The notes: generated from the letters alone by a model not told the origin. Positions 1 through 9,217 are shown, numbered from the stretch's first letter. The stretch: 64,000 nt of DNA from Cohnella sp. GbtcB17 (GCF_019091135.1 NZ_JAGXJW010000015.1:62001-126000); one strand, 5' to 3'. A program made the numbers and translations.

Positions 1-3
1 GAT

Positions 4-2043
4 GTGACGGCGCTGAAGCGACTGCCGTCAGGCGGAATTCAGGCCGGCGAGACGATTCTGGTGCGCGGCTACGCGGCGGCCGGAGACGGCGGGGCGAAGG
101 AGGTGGCGTGGCATCCGGAATGCGAGCTGGCCGACGACGGAGGCTTGGTTCATGCGCCGGCGGACGGCGGGCGGGGAAGATGGATCGTCTCGCACGAAGG
201 CGTCGGAAAATTCAGTTACTTCGGCGTGTTCGGACGCGAAACGGCTGCGGATGCCGCACTCGATGCGATGCTCGCACATCCTTCGATCCGGCGGATCGAA
301 GCGGACTGCGATTTGAACTTCACGCAGCGGCACCGGATCACCCGCGGCTTTATCGATCTGAACTTCAACGGCTTCACGGTAACGACGACGGGGATCGAAC
401 CTGCACCGCCGAACGATCCGTTTGCGGCGATTTTCTACTTCCGCGGCGAGGAGACGGGCGACGTTCAGCGCGTCGTGCTCTCGGAGACGCTTGCGGAGCT
501 GGAAGATCGCTTCGAAGTGGCGGACGCCACGGCGTTCAACGTCGGCGATTGGTGGCTCGTGCGCGGCGACCGGCTGTCCGGCGGCGCGGAACGGGAGCTG
601 GAGAAACTCGTCAAGGTAACGGAAGTGCCGGACCCGACGCATGTGCGTCTGCAGTATAAGAACGGATGGACGCTGGAAGCGGGCCGCGTCCTCGAGTATC
701 GGCGTGTGAAGCCGATCGTGCAGGCGAACGTGCGAAACATGAAGTTCGTCGCGAAGGGCGCGACCGAAGCGTCCGGCTCGCATCCGCTCGCCTTCGAGTA
801 TGCTGTCGAATGCGACGCCGTCGGCATCGATGCGACAGGCACGTACTGGCCGGTCGTCATGCGGCGCTACAACACCTTTTACGTAACGGAGCGCTGCCAG
901 CTGCTGAATCCGGCCGAGGTCGTCGTTGGAGGCACCGGCTATCTGACGCAGCAAATTTATTGTTTGTATGGCCATGTGCGGGACTGCCTGACGAGCAACG
1001 GCAGGCACTTGAACGACTTCACCGGCTCGGCCTATTGCCATGTCGAAAACTGCCATGCCGACGGGGACGATCTCGGCGCGTTCGTGACGCACGGACAATA
1101 TGAGCACGATCTCACCTATGTCGGCAACTCGGGCCTCATGTCGTTCGCCAACAGCGGGCCGACCTGGGGAGAGAGCGCAAAGCGGATTACGGTCAAGCAG
1201 CATGTCGCTTCGTGGTTTCTTGCCTTTCGAAAGGTGACCGATCTGACGCTCGAAGACGTTCATGTCTACGCGCGCGCCGGAGTCGAAAATACCGCGGATA
1301 CAGGCTCCTTCTGGCTCAATGCCGACGGGGTGCAGATGAAAAATTGCACGGCGGAAAAGATGGTGAAATTCAAGCAGGTCTCCGCGCGCTCTCGGCGCCC
1401 CTCCGTCGTGGAAAATTGCGCCTTTGCGTTGACGAAAGGGCGACGCGTCTCCCATGAGGAGGTCGCGTCGGAGCTGACGTTCCGCGGGTGCCGGTTCACG
1501 GGCTCGGACGGCAATGCGTTCGCGGGAACGGGGGATTTGCGCTTTCTGGATTGCCGAATCGAGGGGTCGGGACCCGACGCCCGCCCGATCCGATTTGCTG
1601 GAAAGCGGTTGACGATACGCGGCGGAGAAATTCGAAATTCAGGATTCCGATTAACCGGCGGCAGCGATGTCCGACTGGACGTCGGATCGGGCGCGACGAT
1701 CTCGGGGAGCAACGGAGAGCAAGCGTTTTTCAGCAGAAGCGGAGAGCCGGGAGGAGGCGCGACGAGCTGGAGATTCGACGGCGCGATCAGCATGGCCGCC
1801 TGTCCGACGATGGCGCACTTCGCCATCGCCGGCTACGACGCCGATCACGAGTGCTTCGTGACCGGATCCGCCTTTGAAGGCGGCCGCTTCGAAGTGTCCG
1901 AAGGCGCGTTCGGCGAAGGGAGCTGCATGCTGTACGATTCAAACGTCGAACGCGGCGTGGATCGAAGCGCCCTGCCGCCCGAATCTGCGGCGATCAGGCA
2001 TCGCGAAGGCAATCTCCTGCTGCCGGCACGTTCAACAAAATAA
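4..2043 (+). CDS. Right-handed beta-helix (pectate-lyase-like) protein, 5' end uncertain
   Basis: A 679-residue reading frame beginning with GTG at the window edge; no ribosome binding site can be seen, so the true start may lie upstream. Residues 1-60 carry the pattern GYAAAGDGG and, later, DDGG and GRW, which is the small N-terminal domain that often precedes pectate-lyase-type beta-helices in tailspike-like and polysaccharide-degrading proteins. The rest has short repeated strands with Asn/Gly turns and segments such as GGEIRNSGF, as expected of a parallel beta-helix. No signal peptide is visible. It lies 25 bases before a sugar-acid catabolic gene run on the same strand, so a role in releasing or recognising an acidic polysaccharide is plausible but is inference; catalytic residues cannot be assigned. 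Confidence 0.6.
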   Translation: MTALKRLPSGGIQAGETILVRGYAAAGDGGAKEVAWHPECELADDGGLVHAPADGGRGRWIVSHEGVGKFSYFGVFGRETAADAALDAMLAHPSIRRIEADCDLNFTQRHRITRGFIDLNFNGFTVTTTGIEPAPPNDPFAAIFYFRGEETGDVQRVVLSETLAELEDRFEVADATAFNVGDWWLVRGDRLSGGAERELEKLVKVTEVPDPTHVRLQYKNGWTLEAGRVLEYRRVKPIVQANVRNMKFVAKGATEASGSHPLAFEYAVECDAVGIDATGTYWPVVMRRYNTFYVTERCQLLNPAEVVVGGTGYLTQQIYCLYGHVRDCLTSNGRHLNDFTGSAYCHVENCHADGDDLGAFVTHGQYEHDLTYVGNSGLMSFANSGPTWGESAKRITVKQHVASWFLAFRKVTDLTLEDVHVYARAGVENTADTGSFWLNADGVQMKNCTAEKMVKFKQVSARSRRPSVVENCAFALTKGRRVSHEEVASELTFRGCRFTGSDGNAFAGTGDLRFLDCRIEGSGPDARPIRFAGKRLTIRGGEIRNSGFRLTGGSDVRLDVGSGATISGSNGEQAFFSRSGEPGGGATSWRFDGAISMAACPTMAHFAIAGYDADHECFVTGSAFEGGRFEVSEGAFGEGSCMLYDSNVERGVDRSALPPESAAIRHREGNLLLPARSTK

Positions 2044-2068
2044 GCGTTAACCATGGAGGATAACAATC

Positions 2069-2725
2069 GTGAACGATCAAGAACTGTTCGACCGCATGAG
2101 TGAATCGCTCTATTCGGCGGTCCTGTCCGACACGCTCGACGAGCTGGGCTACCGCAATCAAGTGATGAGGGAAAACATCAATCCGATCGATCCGGATTGG
2201 GTCGTGGCCGGCCGCGCCAAGACGATCCTGTCCGTCGATGTGCACTACCTGCCGGATCATCCGTACGAACAGGAGATCGCGGCAGTCGACAGCATCAAGC
2301 CGCATGAGGTGGTCGTCGGCTGCACGAACGAGTCGCTGCAGAACGGGCTGTGGGGAGAGCTGCTCTCGACGGCATCCAAGATGAGAGGTGCGCGCGGCGC
2401 GATCGTCGACGGCCTCATCCGCGATACGAAAAAAATTCTCGAACTGGGCTTCCCTGTATTCGCGACGGGGACGAAGCCGGTCGATTCGCAAGGACGCGGA
2501 CTCGTCATCGAATACGATATTCCGGTCAAATGCGGCGGCGTACTCGTCCATCCCGGCGACGTCATCTTCGGCGACAGGGACGGCATCGTCGTCATTCCGG
2601 CCGCGCTGGCAGAAGAGGTTTTCAGGCGTGCGCTGGACAAGGCAACCCGCGAGAACCATACGCGCGACGAGCTGCTGCAAGGAAGGACACTGCGTCAGGT
2701 TTACGACAAGTACGGGGTATTGTAA
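2069..2725 (+). CDS. RraA-like family protein (aldolase-type, 4-hydroxy-4-methyl-2-oxoglutarate aldolase superfamily)
   Basis: 218 residues starting at GTG with GGAGGA nine bases upstream. The family signature GARGAIVDGLIRD (Gly-rich turn, then D-G-x-x-R-D) sits near residue 110, and HPGDVIFGDRDGIVV near 170 is the usual C-terminal RraA block. Members without the E. coli RNase-E-regulator context are usually divalent-metal class II aldolases or decarboxylases acting on 2-oxo acids. The gene is followed 32 bases later by an SDR dehydrogenase, then an amidohydrolase and an IlvD/Edd dehydratase, which suggests it cleaves a 2-keto-3-deoxy or diketo sugar acid made by these neighbours. Substrate is inferred from context only. 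Confidence 0.8.
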   Translation: MNDQELFDRMSESLYSAVLSDTLDELGYRNQVMRENINPIDPDWVVAGRAKTILSVDVHYLPDHPYEQEIAAVDSIKPHEVVVGCTNESLQNGLWGELLSTASKMRGARGAIVDGLIRDTKKILELGFPVFATGTKPVDSQGRGLVIEYDIPVKCGGVLVHPGDVIFGDRDGIVVIPAALAEEVFRRALDKATRENHTRDELLQGRTLRQVYDKYGVL

Positions 2726-2757
2726 GCACTTGCGAAAAAAGGAGGTTGGCGGCAGCC

Positions 2758-3522
2758 GTGAGATTGCGGGGTAAACGAGCGCTCGTGACCGGAGCGGCAA
2801 GAGGCATCGGCGAAGGCATTGCCGAGCGCTTCCTCGAGGAGGGCGCCAGCGTCGTCCTGTTGGACCGAAGCGAGACGGAGCTTAAAGCGGCGCTCTCGCG
2901 GCTGGAGACCCGATCGCCGGGGCGCGTCGCGATCGAAGTGTGCGACCTGGCCGACGAAGCCGGCTTGGAGCGGGCGGCACATTGCGCCTTTGTACGCTTC
3001 GGATGTATCGACATCCTCACCAACAACGCAGGCATCGCCTATCGGGAGGCGTTCCTGTCGATCCCTTCCGCGCACTGGAATGCCGTCTTCGATATCAATG
3101 TGCGCGCGACGTTCAGGCTCGGTCAACTGGCTGCGAGCCGAATGATCGCTCAGGGAAGCGGCGGCTCAATCGTCAACATGAGCTCGAAAAACGGACTGGC
3201 AGCAAGCAGCTGGCTCGCCCATTACAATGCCTCGAAGGCGGCGGTCATTTTATTGACCGAATCGATGGCGGTCGAGCTCGCGGTGCATGGCATTCGCGTG
3301 AACGCGGTCGCGCCGGGCTTCGTCGACACGCCGCTGGATCGCAAGCTTCGGGCGGAATCGAGCCTGCCTGCTTATTCGTCGCGCACGCCGATGAAGCGGG
3401 GCGGCACGGTGGAGGAGATCGCGAACGTCTTTTTGTTCCTCGCCTCCGACGAAGCTTCATACGTGACCGGCTCGACGCTTCGTGTCGACGGCGGCCATTT
3501 GGCGAACGGCAGCGAGCTTTAA
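2758..3522 (+). CDS. Short-chain dehydrogenase/reductase (SDR), probable sugar-acid dehydrogenase
   Basis: 254 residues from the GTG at 2758; an AAGGAGG lies 12 bases upstream, and the in-frame TTG at 2746 abuts that site and is therefore unlikely to be the start. Classical SDR motifs are all present: TGAARGIG (residues 11-18) for NAD(P) binding, NNAG at 89-92, catalytic Ser around 142-143, and YNASK with Tyr156 and Lys160. Length is normal for the family. It probably oxidises a hydroxyl of a (deoxy) sugar acid, since it sits between an RraA-like aldolase and a lactonase-like amidohydrolase; this pathway role is inference. Confidence 0.88.
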   Translation: MRLRGKRALVTGAARGIGEGIAERFLEEGASVVLLDRSETELKAALSRLETRSPGRVAIEVCDLADEAGLERAAHCAFVRFGCIDILTNNAGIAYREAFLSIPSAHWNAVFDINVRATFRLGQLAASRMIAQGSGGSIVNMSSKNGLAASSWLAHYNASKAAVILLTESMAVELAVHGIRVNAVAPGFVDTPLDRKLRAESSLPAYSSRTPMKRGGTVEEIANVFLFLASDEASYVTGSTLRVDGGHLANGSEL

Positions 3523-3552
3523 AGAGGAACAAACAAGGAAGGCGGCGAGCCC

Positions 3553-4395
3553 ATGATTTTCGACAGTCATACGCATCTGTTCGGTCCGGGCATGGTGTCC
3601 GGACCGTCCGATCAGGCGATCAAGCGCGCCTGGGGGCCGGATATGAACATAGAGGCGACGCCGGCGCAGCATCGGGAAAATATAAAGGGACTTCGGGGCT
3701 CGATCGTGCTTGCCTTTGCCGGGCATGCGACGGGCATGGTCGTGCCGAACGAGTACGTCGCCGATTATTGCCGGACCGATCCGGACCGTCTGTTCGGCTT
3801 CGCCAGCGTCGATCCCAATCGTCCGGACTGCGTGGACGCGTTCGAGACCGCGATCCGGGAGCTGAAGCTGTGCGGCCTCAAGCTCGGTCCGATCTATCAG
3901 AACTTTTATCCGGATGCCCAAGCGCACTTCGCACTCTATGCCAAGGCGCAAGAGCTTGACGTGCCGATACTTTGGCATCAGGGCACGTCGTTCGTGCCCG
4001 AAGGCTATCTGGACGCATCCCGTCCGGCGATGCTGGATCCGATCGCCAGAGCTTTTCCGCGTCTGAAAATGATCGTGGCGCATATGGGGCATCCGTGGGT
4101 GGACGAATGCATCTCGCTGGTTCGCAAGCATCCGAATTTGTACATGGACCTGTCGGCGCTCGGCGGACGGCCGTGGCAGTTCTATAATGCGCTCGTGTCG
4201 GCGCTGGAGTACGGTGTGCAGGACAAAATTTTGTTCGGCTCCGACTTTCCGTTTTTCACGACGCGGCAGACGATCGAATCGCTTATGCGCATCAACGATC
4301 TGGTAGAGGGAACGAAGCTGCCGCGCGTCCCGGATACGGTCGTCGAGGCGATCATCCATCGGCCGACGCCGGAGCTGCTCGGACTTGTTCCATAG
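3553..4395 (+). CDS. Amidohydrolase family 2 protein (TIM-barrel, lactonase-like)
   Basis: 280 residues with GGAAGGCGG before the ATG. The N-terminus begins with a strand ending in DSHTH, the metal-binding H-x-H of the amidohydrolase-2 family; WHQG near residue 140, VAHMG with the downstream His near 177, and LFGSDFPF with the conserved Asp near 228 complete the metal/catalytic set. Relatives hydrolyse sugar lactones (for example fuconolactone or uronolactones) or decarboxylate aromatic acids. Placement between an SDR dehydrogenase and an IlvD/Edd dehydratase favours a sugar-lactone hydrolase. The exact substrate cannot be read from the sequence. Confidence 0.82.
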   Translation: MIFDSHTHLFGPGMVSGPSDQAIKRAWGPDMNIEATPAQHRENIKGLRGSIVLAFAGHATGMVVPNEYVADYCRTDPDRLFGFASVDPNRPDCVDAFETAIRELKLCGLKLGPIYQNFYPDAQAHFALYAKAQELDVPILWHQGTSFVPEGYLDASRPAMLDPIARAFPRLKMIVAHMGHPWVDECISLVRKHPNLYMDLSALGGRPWQFYNALVSALEYGVQDKILFGSDFPFFTTRQTIESLMRINDLVEGTKLPRVPDTVVEAIIHRPTPELLGLVP

Positions 4396-4432
4396 GGCGG
4401 CAGCTTCAAAAATGAAGAAGGGGAGAAGTCCG

Positions 4433-6175
4433 ATGGCGCAAGGAGACGGAGAACGCGGAGCCGAGGCTTCGTCCGGCCGCAAGCTGAAGAGCGAGTCGTA
4501 TTTTCAGGAAAAGGAGCTGTGGGGCTTCATTCATCGTTCCTTCACGAAGTCGATGGGGTACACCGAGGAGGATCTCCGCAAGCCGGTCATCGGCATCTGC
4601 AATACGTTCAGCGAACTGAACAAGTGCCATTCGCACTTCAATGAGCTGGTCGAATACGTCAAACGGGGCGTCTGGCAGGCGGGCGGGCTTCCGATGGCAT
4701 TCCCGACGATCTCGATCGGCGAGCCGTATATCAAGCCGACCTCGATGCTGCTTCGCAATCTGATGGCGATGGACACCGCAGAGATGATGAAGGCGCAGCC
4801 CATCGACGGCGTGGTGCTCATCGGCGGCTGCGGCAAGACGGTGCCGGCACAGCTCATGGCGGCGGGCAGCGTCAAAATTCCCGCGATCGTGCTCACGGGC
4901 GGCCCCATGCTGAACGGCAGGCTGAACGGCCGCTCGCTCGGGGCCTGCACGGATTGCTACGGCTTTACGCTGGAGCACAAGGCGGGCAACATCACGGACG
5001 AAGAGCTGGCTATCGCGGAGAATGCGGTCTGCCGAAGCGACGGGCATTGCATGGTGATGGGGACGGCCAGCACGATGGCTTCGATCGCGGAAGCGATCGG
5101 CATGGCGCTGCCGGGCAACGCGGCCATCCCTGCGCCGGACAGCCGCAGGAGGCATATGGCCGAACGGACGGGCAAACAGATCGTCGAGCTGGTCCGCCGG
5201 GATATCCGTCCGCGCGACATCATGACTGCGGAGGCGCTAGAGAACGCGATCGCGGTCACGATGGCCAGCGGCGGCTCGACCAATGCGATTATCCACCTGA
5301 TCGCGATCTCCCAGCGGCTGGGCCGCAAGCTGCCGCTGGAGACGTTCGACGCGATCAGCGCCTCCACGCCGTTTATTCTGAATCTGCGGCCTTCCGGCAA
5401 GTACCAGATGGAGGAATACTTCGAAGCCGGCGGCGTACCCGCGCTCATGAAGGAGCTCGAGGCGCACCTGCACCTCGATTGCCTGACGGTGACCGGACGA
5501 ACGATAAGGGAGAATCTCGCCTCGGCGCGGACGCTGAACCGCGACGTCATACGCACGGCGGCGGAGCCGCTCGACGCGCAGGGCGGCATCGCGGTGCTGC
5601 GGGGCAACCTTGCGCCGGATGGCGCGCTGGTCAAGCAAACCGCGGTAACCGCGCGCTTGAAAAAGCATCGGGGCCAAGCGGTCGTTTTTGAGAGCCCGGC
5701 CGATATGGAGGCCAGGATCGACGACCCGGATCTGGACGTGGACGAAAACAGTGTTCTCGTGCTGAAGAATGCGGGTCCGAAGGGGGCACCGGCCATGCCC
5801 GAGATCGGGCAGATTCCGATCCCGAAGAAGCTGCTCGTCCAGGGGGTGCGCGACATGGTACGGATCTCGGATGCGAGAATCAGCGGCACGTCCTACGGCG
5901 CGCTGATCGTTCACGCGGCGCCCGAAGCGGCGGTCGGCGGCAATCTGGCGCTGGTGCGCACGGGCGACTGGATCGAGCTGGACATTGACCGCCGCAAGCT
6001 GGAGCTGCAGGTCACGGACCAAGAGCTGAAGGAGCGTCGTCAACATTGGCAGGCGCCTGCGCCGCAGGACGACCGGGGTTACGGCCTGTTGTTCCACGAA
6101 CGGGTGCTACAGGCGAATTTGGGCTGCGATTTTGACTTCCTGCTGCCGAAGGCGCTGCGGGAGGAACTGCTGTAG
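4433..6175 (+). CDS. IlvD/Edd family sugar-acid dehydratase (iron-sulfur)
   Basis: 580 residues from ATG 4433, chosen because AAGGGGAG lies seven bases upstream; an in-frame ATG at 4385 has no such site and overlaps the previous gene. Three cysteines in the family positions can hold the Fe-S cluster: ICNTFSE (Cys56), GGCGKT (Cys133) and SDGHC (Cys206). GACTDCYGF and the ending are closer in style to L-arabinonate/D-xylonate-type dehydratases than to branched-chain IlvD, and no ilv genes are adjacent. It should remove water from an aldonate to give a 2-keto-3-deoxy acid, feeding the SDR and RraA-like enzymes upstream. It is the last gene before a strong terminator. Confidence 0.88.
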   Translation: MAQGDGERGAEASSGRKLKSESYFQEKELWGFIHRSFTKSMGYTEEDLRKPVIGICNTFSELNKCHSHFNELVEYVKRGVWQAGGLPMAFPTISIGEPYIKPTSMLLRNLMAMDTAEMMKAQPIDGVVLIGGCGKTVPAQLMAAGSVKIPAIVLTGGPMLNGRLNGRSLGACTDCYGFTLEHKAGNITDEELAIAENAVCRSDGHCMVMGTASTMASIAEAIGMALPGNAAIPAPDSRRRHMAERTGKQIVELVRRDIRPRDIMTAEALENAIAVTMASGGSTNAIIHLIAISQRLGRKLPLETFDAISASTPFILNLRPSGKYQMEEYFEAGGVPALMKELEAHLHLDCLTVTGRTIRENLASARTLNRDVIRTAAEPLDAQGGIAVLRGNLAPDGALVKQTAVTARLKKHRGQAVVFESPADMEARIDDPDLDVDENSVLVLKNAGPKGAPAMPEIGQIPIPKKLLVQGVRDMVRISDARISGTSYGALIVHAAPEAAVGGNLALVRTGDWIELDIDRRKLELQVTDQELKERRQHWQAPAPQDDRGYGLLFHERVLQANLGCDFDFLLPKALREELL

Positions 6176-6247
6176 CCGCTCGGGATGACCATTTGATGAC
6201 AGTGGCTGTAATCAAACACCGTCAGGGTGAGTTTTGCCCTTGCGCTC

Positions 6248-6274
6248 AAGGAGCCCTTGCGGCTCCTTTTTTTT
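6248..6274 (+). terminator. Rho-independent terminator after the sugar-acid genes
   Basis: Perfect 8-bp stem AAGGAGCC / GGCTCCTT with a 5-base loop, running straight into a run of eight T. It ends the 2-6.2 kb gene run. Confidence 0.9.
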
Positions 6275-6394
6275 GTGCGGTTCGGCCTATCTTAGAGAAA
6301 ACGGATCTGATACCATCCTGCAAAAGTATATCGTTTGCCAGGTCATCGGACGCATTTTACAAACGAGTGTGTTCACATTATCCATTATGAGGGA

Positions 6395-6424
6395 ATAATA
6401 TTAATATATATAAATTAATATTAT
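6395..6424. promoter_or_regulatory. AT-rich 11-bp inverted repeat upstream of the glycoside hydrolase
   Basis: Perfect arms ATAATATTAAT / ATTAATATTAT separated by 8 bases, in an AT-rich island that stands out from its GC-rich surroundings, 44 bases before the start of the secreted hydrolase. It could be an operator or an UP-like promoter element. A TTGACA at 6429-6434 has no good -10 partner, so the promoter itself is not resolved. Confidence 0.45.
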
Positions 6425-6467
6425 CGATTTGACATCCGATATAAAAGGGTAACAAAGGAGGTTTATG

Positions 6468-8945
6468 ATGAAAAATTCATATAATAGGAAATTAAAGATT
6501 ATTATTTCAGTTATGTTGGCGTTCATTATTGCAATACCCGCGCTCCCGAACGAAAGCGCCCATGCCGAAGGTACGTTGATCAAATCGGGCAATTATTTGT
6601 ACAGCCCGCAGCCAGATGCGGGCAGCTCTCCCGATCGCGTGACAAGCGGACTGGTATCGACGGCGAACGGCGTGCTGGTTGACGGTTTGAGCAACTATGC
6701 CGGTTGGATGGGCAGCGGGACCGCTTTGACGACCGTAAGAGTCGTTTTCGATCTCTTAAGGGACTATCCGTTGGAGCAGATCAACATCGTCATGAATTCC
6801 CAAAACAATTATTGGGGCTTTAAAGATATCACCGTCAAGTATCGGCCTGAAGCGAAGCTCGGCTACTATATCGCCGCCAGGCATGTCAGGTCGGGCACGA
6901 ATCTGAATTATACCGTCACCGTGCCGATGGCAAACGCAACGGCCAGATATGTCATCCTGGAAATCCGGCGAACGCAGCAGTATCAGCATATCCCGCTCAC
7001 GGAAGTGGAGGTTTACAAAGGGACCGGCGAAGCGCGCGAGATTTCGACAGATGCGCTTACTGCGACGGATCTCAAGGCCGAGCTGTCCAAGGATGCGCTG
7101 ATGGTCGACAAGTACGGTCAATGGATAAGCGAGACCTGGCCCGGCAAAGTCGGCTACGACGTGCAGCTTCAGCTCGAGTATGCGAACGAGGCGGCTCAGC
7201 TGGCGACGACTGCTTTGAACCTGGCTAAATACGACGCTTACGGCGGAATCAAAAGTATGGGCAAGTACGCAGCGACCGGATTTTTCCGACTGCAAAAAAT
7301 AAACGGCAAGTGGTGGTTCATCACGCCGGAAGGCTACCCCTTTATTATGAAAGGCGTCGATGCGGCAAGTCTGTGGGAGGCCGGCTACAAGACGCCGGTC
7401 AACAAAGCCGACGGGAGCCCGAGGGCCATTTTCGACGAGCTGCCGGACAAGAGCTTGTATTCGCCGGCTTATACCAACGATACCAACGGCCAGTATGTGA
7501 GCTTCGTCGTTGCCAACGTTATGAAAAAATACGGCGAAAACTACGAGGCGAAATGGGAAGACATCACTAAGAAGCGGTTGATCGATTGGGGCTTTAACGC
7601 GTTCGCGAAATGGACAAAGCCGAAGGGTGTCACTTTCCCTTATGTTCAAGTGCTGCAGGATCCTGCGAACTTGCGAAGAATTTTGTGGACGTACGACGTC
7701 TTCGATCCCGAGAGCGAGACGATCATCGACAACGCGCTGAAGACGCAGCTTCAAGCCGCGAGAAGCAGCGCATGGCTCATCGGGTATACGTATGACAACG
7801 AAGCGGGCTGGGACAGCGAGATCGTGAAGCAAATTTTGCTATACGACGCGAGCTCCCCCGCCAAAAGCGCGTTCGTCGATTTTATGTCGGCCCGATACAA
7901 CGGTGATCTGGCAACGGTTAATCGCTTGCTCGGAACGGGTGCCGCGTCGTTCGCCGCGCTGAAGGATACGCGAGTCGATATCGCCAAAGTGCCTGGCGTG
8001 GACGTATCCGAATATATCCGGCTGGCGTCCAAAACGTATTATTCCACCATCCGCAACATCATCAAAAAGTACGATGCGAACCATCTGTTCCTCGGCAGCT
8101 CCGTCGTTCCGACCTGGCGCACGAGTCTGGATTGGGATCAAGGCGCGATGGCTTACGTCGACGCCTTCTCGGTGGACAGCTACACGCAGAATGCCGATTG
8201 GATCGCCAAATATGCGGCATACGACAAGCCGCTCCTGAATCAGGAGTATTCGTTCGGCACCTCGGTCAGAGGGCTGACCTATATAAGCGCACCGACGAAG
8301 ACGGAGAGTATCGCGGACAGAGGCAGGGCTTTCGAGACATTCATCGAGAGTCAGGCCGCCAATCCGCTGTTCGTCGGATCCGGCTGGTATTCGTACTACG
8401 ATCAGCCGGTGACGGGCAGGCCGGACGGGGAGAGCTACAATACCGGTCTCGTGAATCAGCAGGATCAGCCCTATACTGAAATGGTCTCCTATATGAAGGA
8501 AGCGCATGCCGTATTGGAGAGCCTGCATGCCGGCTCCGCTGCGCCGGTCGCGACCGCACCGGCTCCAATCATGATCGAAGCCGAGAAATACGGCGCGCAG
8601 CTGGGAGCCGCGATCGCTTCCGGCTCGACCGGTGCGCAGTATATCGGCGCCTTGAAGCCCGGCGATTGGACGGCTTACGCCAACGTGAACCTGACGGGAA
8701 TGACCAAAGCGGAGTTTAAATTCGCTTCGGACAAGATGGGAACCTTGCGTCTAAGAACCGGCGGTCCGTCCGGCACCGTCATCGGTACGTTAAATATCGC
8801 ACCGACGGGCGGGCTGCAGACGTGGAAAACGTCGCAGATCTCCATCACGCCTACAGCCGGCGTTCAAAATCTGTACCTGACGTTTGAAAACGCGGCCGGC
8901 GACGAAATCGGCAATATCGATTACTTCAAGCTGCTTGCTTCCTGA
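6468..8945 (+). CDS. Secreted glycoside hydrolase, agarase/GH50-like clan GH-A, with C-terminal CBM6
   Basis: 825 residues. Of two adjacent ATGs the second (6468) has the better spacing, six bases from AAAGGAGG. Residues 1-33 form a signal peptide ending in AHA. About 35-180 look like a discoidin/F5-8C-type beta-sandwich. The catalytic part, about 235-690, starts with the agarase-type segment KWWFITPEGYPF and has an Asn-Glu pair YDNEAGW (Glu445, acid/base) and LNQEYSF (Glu593, nucleophile), as in clan GH-A. The last 130 residues begin IEAEKY and contain GDWTAY and NIDYFKL, a typical CBM6. The enzyme acts outside the cell on a polysaccharide; substrate (agarose, another galactan or a uronic glycan) is not resolved. 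It is monocistronic, followed by a hairpin. Confidence 0.82.
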   Translation: MKNSYNRKLKIIISVMLAFIIAIPALPNESAHAEGTLIKSGNYLYSPQPDAGSSPDRVTSGLVSTANGVLVDGLSNYAGWMGSGTALTTVRVVFDLLRDYPLEQINIVMNSQNNYWGFKDITVKYRPEAKLGYYIAARHVRSGTNLNYTVTVPMANATARYVILEIRRTQQYQHIPLTEVEVYKGTGEAREISTDALTATDLKAELSKDALMVDKYGQWISETWPGKVGYDVQLQLEYANEAAQLATTALNLAKYDAYGGIKSMGKYAATGFFRLQKINGKWWFITPEGYPFIMKGVDAASLWEAGYKTPVNKADGSPRAIFDELPDKSLYSPAYTNDTNGQYVSFVVANVMKKYGENYEAKWEDITKKRLIDWGFNAFAKWTKPKGVTFPYVQVLQDPANLRRILWTYDVFDPESETIIDNALKTQLQAARSSAWLIGYTYDNEAGWDSEIVKQILLYDASSPAKSAFVDFMSARYNGDLATVNRLLGTGAASFAALKDTRVDIAKVPGVDVSEYIRLASKTYYSTIRNIIKKYDANHLFLGSSVVPTWRTSLDWDQGAMAYVDAFSVDSYTQNADWIAKYAAYDKPLLNQEYSFGTSVRGLTYISAPTKTESIADRGRAFETFIESQAANPLFVGSGWYSYYDQPVTGRPDGESYNTGLVNQQDQPYTEMVSYMKEAHAVLESLHAGSAAPVATAPAPIMIEAEKYGAQLGAAIASGSTGAQYIGALKPGDWTAYANVNLTGMTKAEFKFASDKMGTLRLRTGGPSGTVIGTLNIAPTGGLQTWKTSQISITPTAGVQNLYLTFENAAGDEIGNIDYFKLLAS

Positions 8946-9006
8946 ACTTGTAGAGGGATCAAGTGACGAGCGGGGCTTCACAGGAAGTCTTCGTCACTAT
9001 CGACAT

Positions 9007-9041
9007 TAAAAAGAGGGGCGACATCGTCGCCCCTCTATTAT
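9007..9041. terminator. Strong hairpin terminator, usable on both strands
   Basis: Perfect 11-bp stem AGAGGGGCGAC / GTCGCCCCTCT (9012-9022 and 9026-9036) with a 3-base loop. Five A before the stem give a T-run for minus-strand transcription; the plus-strand tail is only partly T-rich. It follows the glycoside hydrolase. A second, weaker inverted repeat (GTGACGA / TCGTCAC) lies just before it at 8963-8997. Confidence 0.8.
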
Positions 9042-9139
9042 TCGTTTTCACGAACGATGAATCAGAAATCGCCTCCTGTTTATTCGTTTTTGTTGCCGAG
9101 CGTACGAATTCGGGCATCACCTCCTTTATTTGAATATGC

Positions 9140-9167
9140 TTGAGTGTTTACGGCGATGCATTATAAT
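9140..9167 (+). promoter_or_regulatory. Sigma-A-type promoter for the cysteine-synthase-like gene
   Basis: TTGAGT, 16-base spacer, TATAAT, about 50 bases before the start codon at 9218. The region upstream (9064-9128) holds nothing that I can assign except two anti-Shine-Dalgarno-like motifs noted in the findings. Confidence 0.6.
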
Positions 9168-9217
9168 AGACAAAAGGATCAATATATTGCACAAAATGAG
9201 GAATGGGGTAGGCGTAA

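Noticed and set aside
6429..6434. TTGACA hexamer before the secreted hydrolase gene
   Set aside because: No acceptable -10 at 16-18 bases; that position falls in the ribosome binding site.
8959..9117. Possible 52-residue minus-strand small protein after AAAGGAGGTG
   Set aside because: The start is only two bases from the ribosome binding site and the frame runs through the terminator hairpin; low-complexity sequence without a family. Kept only as a regulatory oddity.
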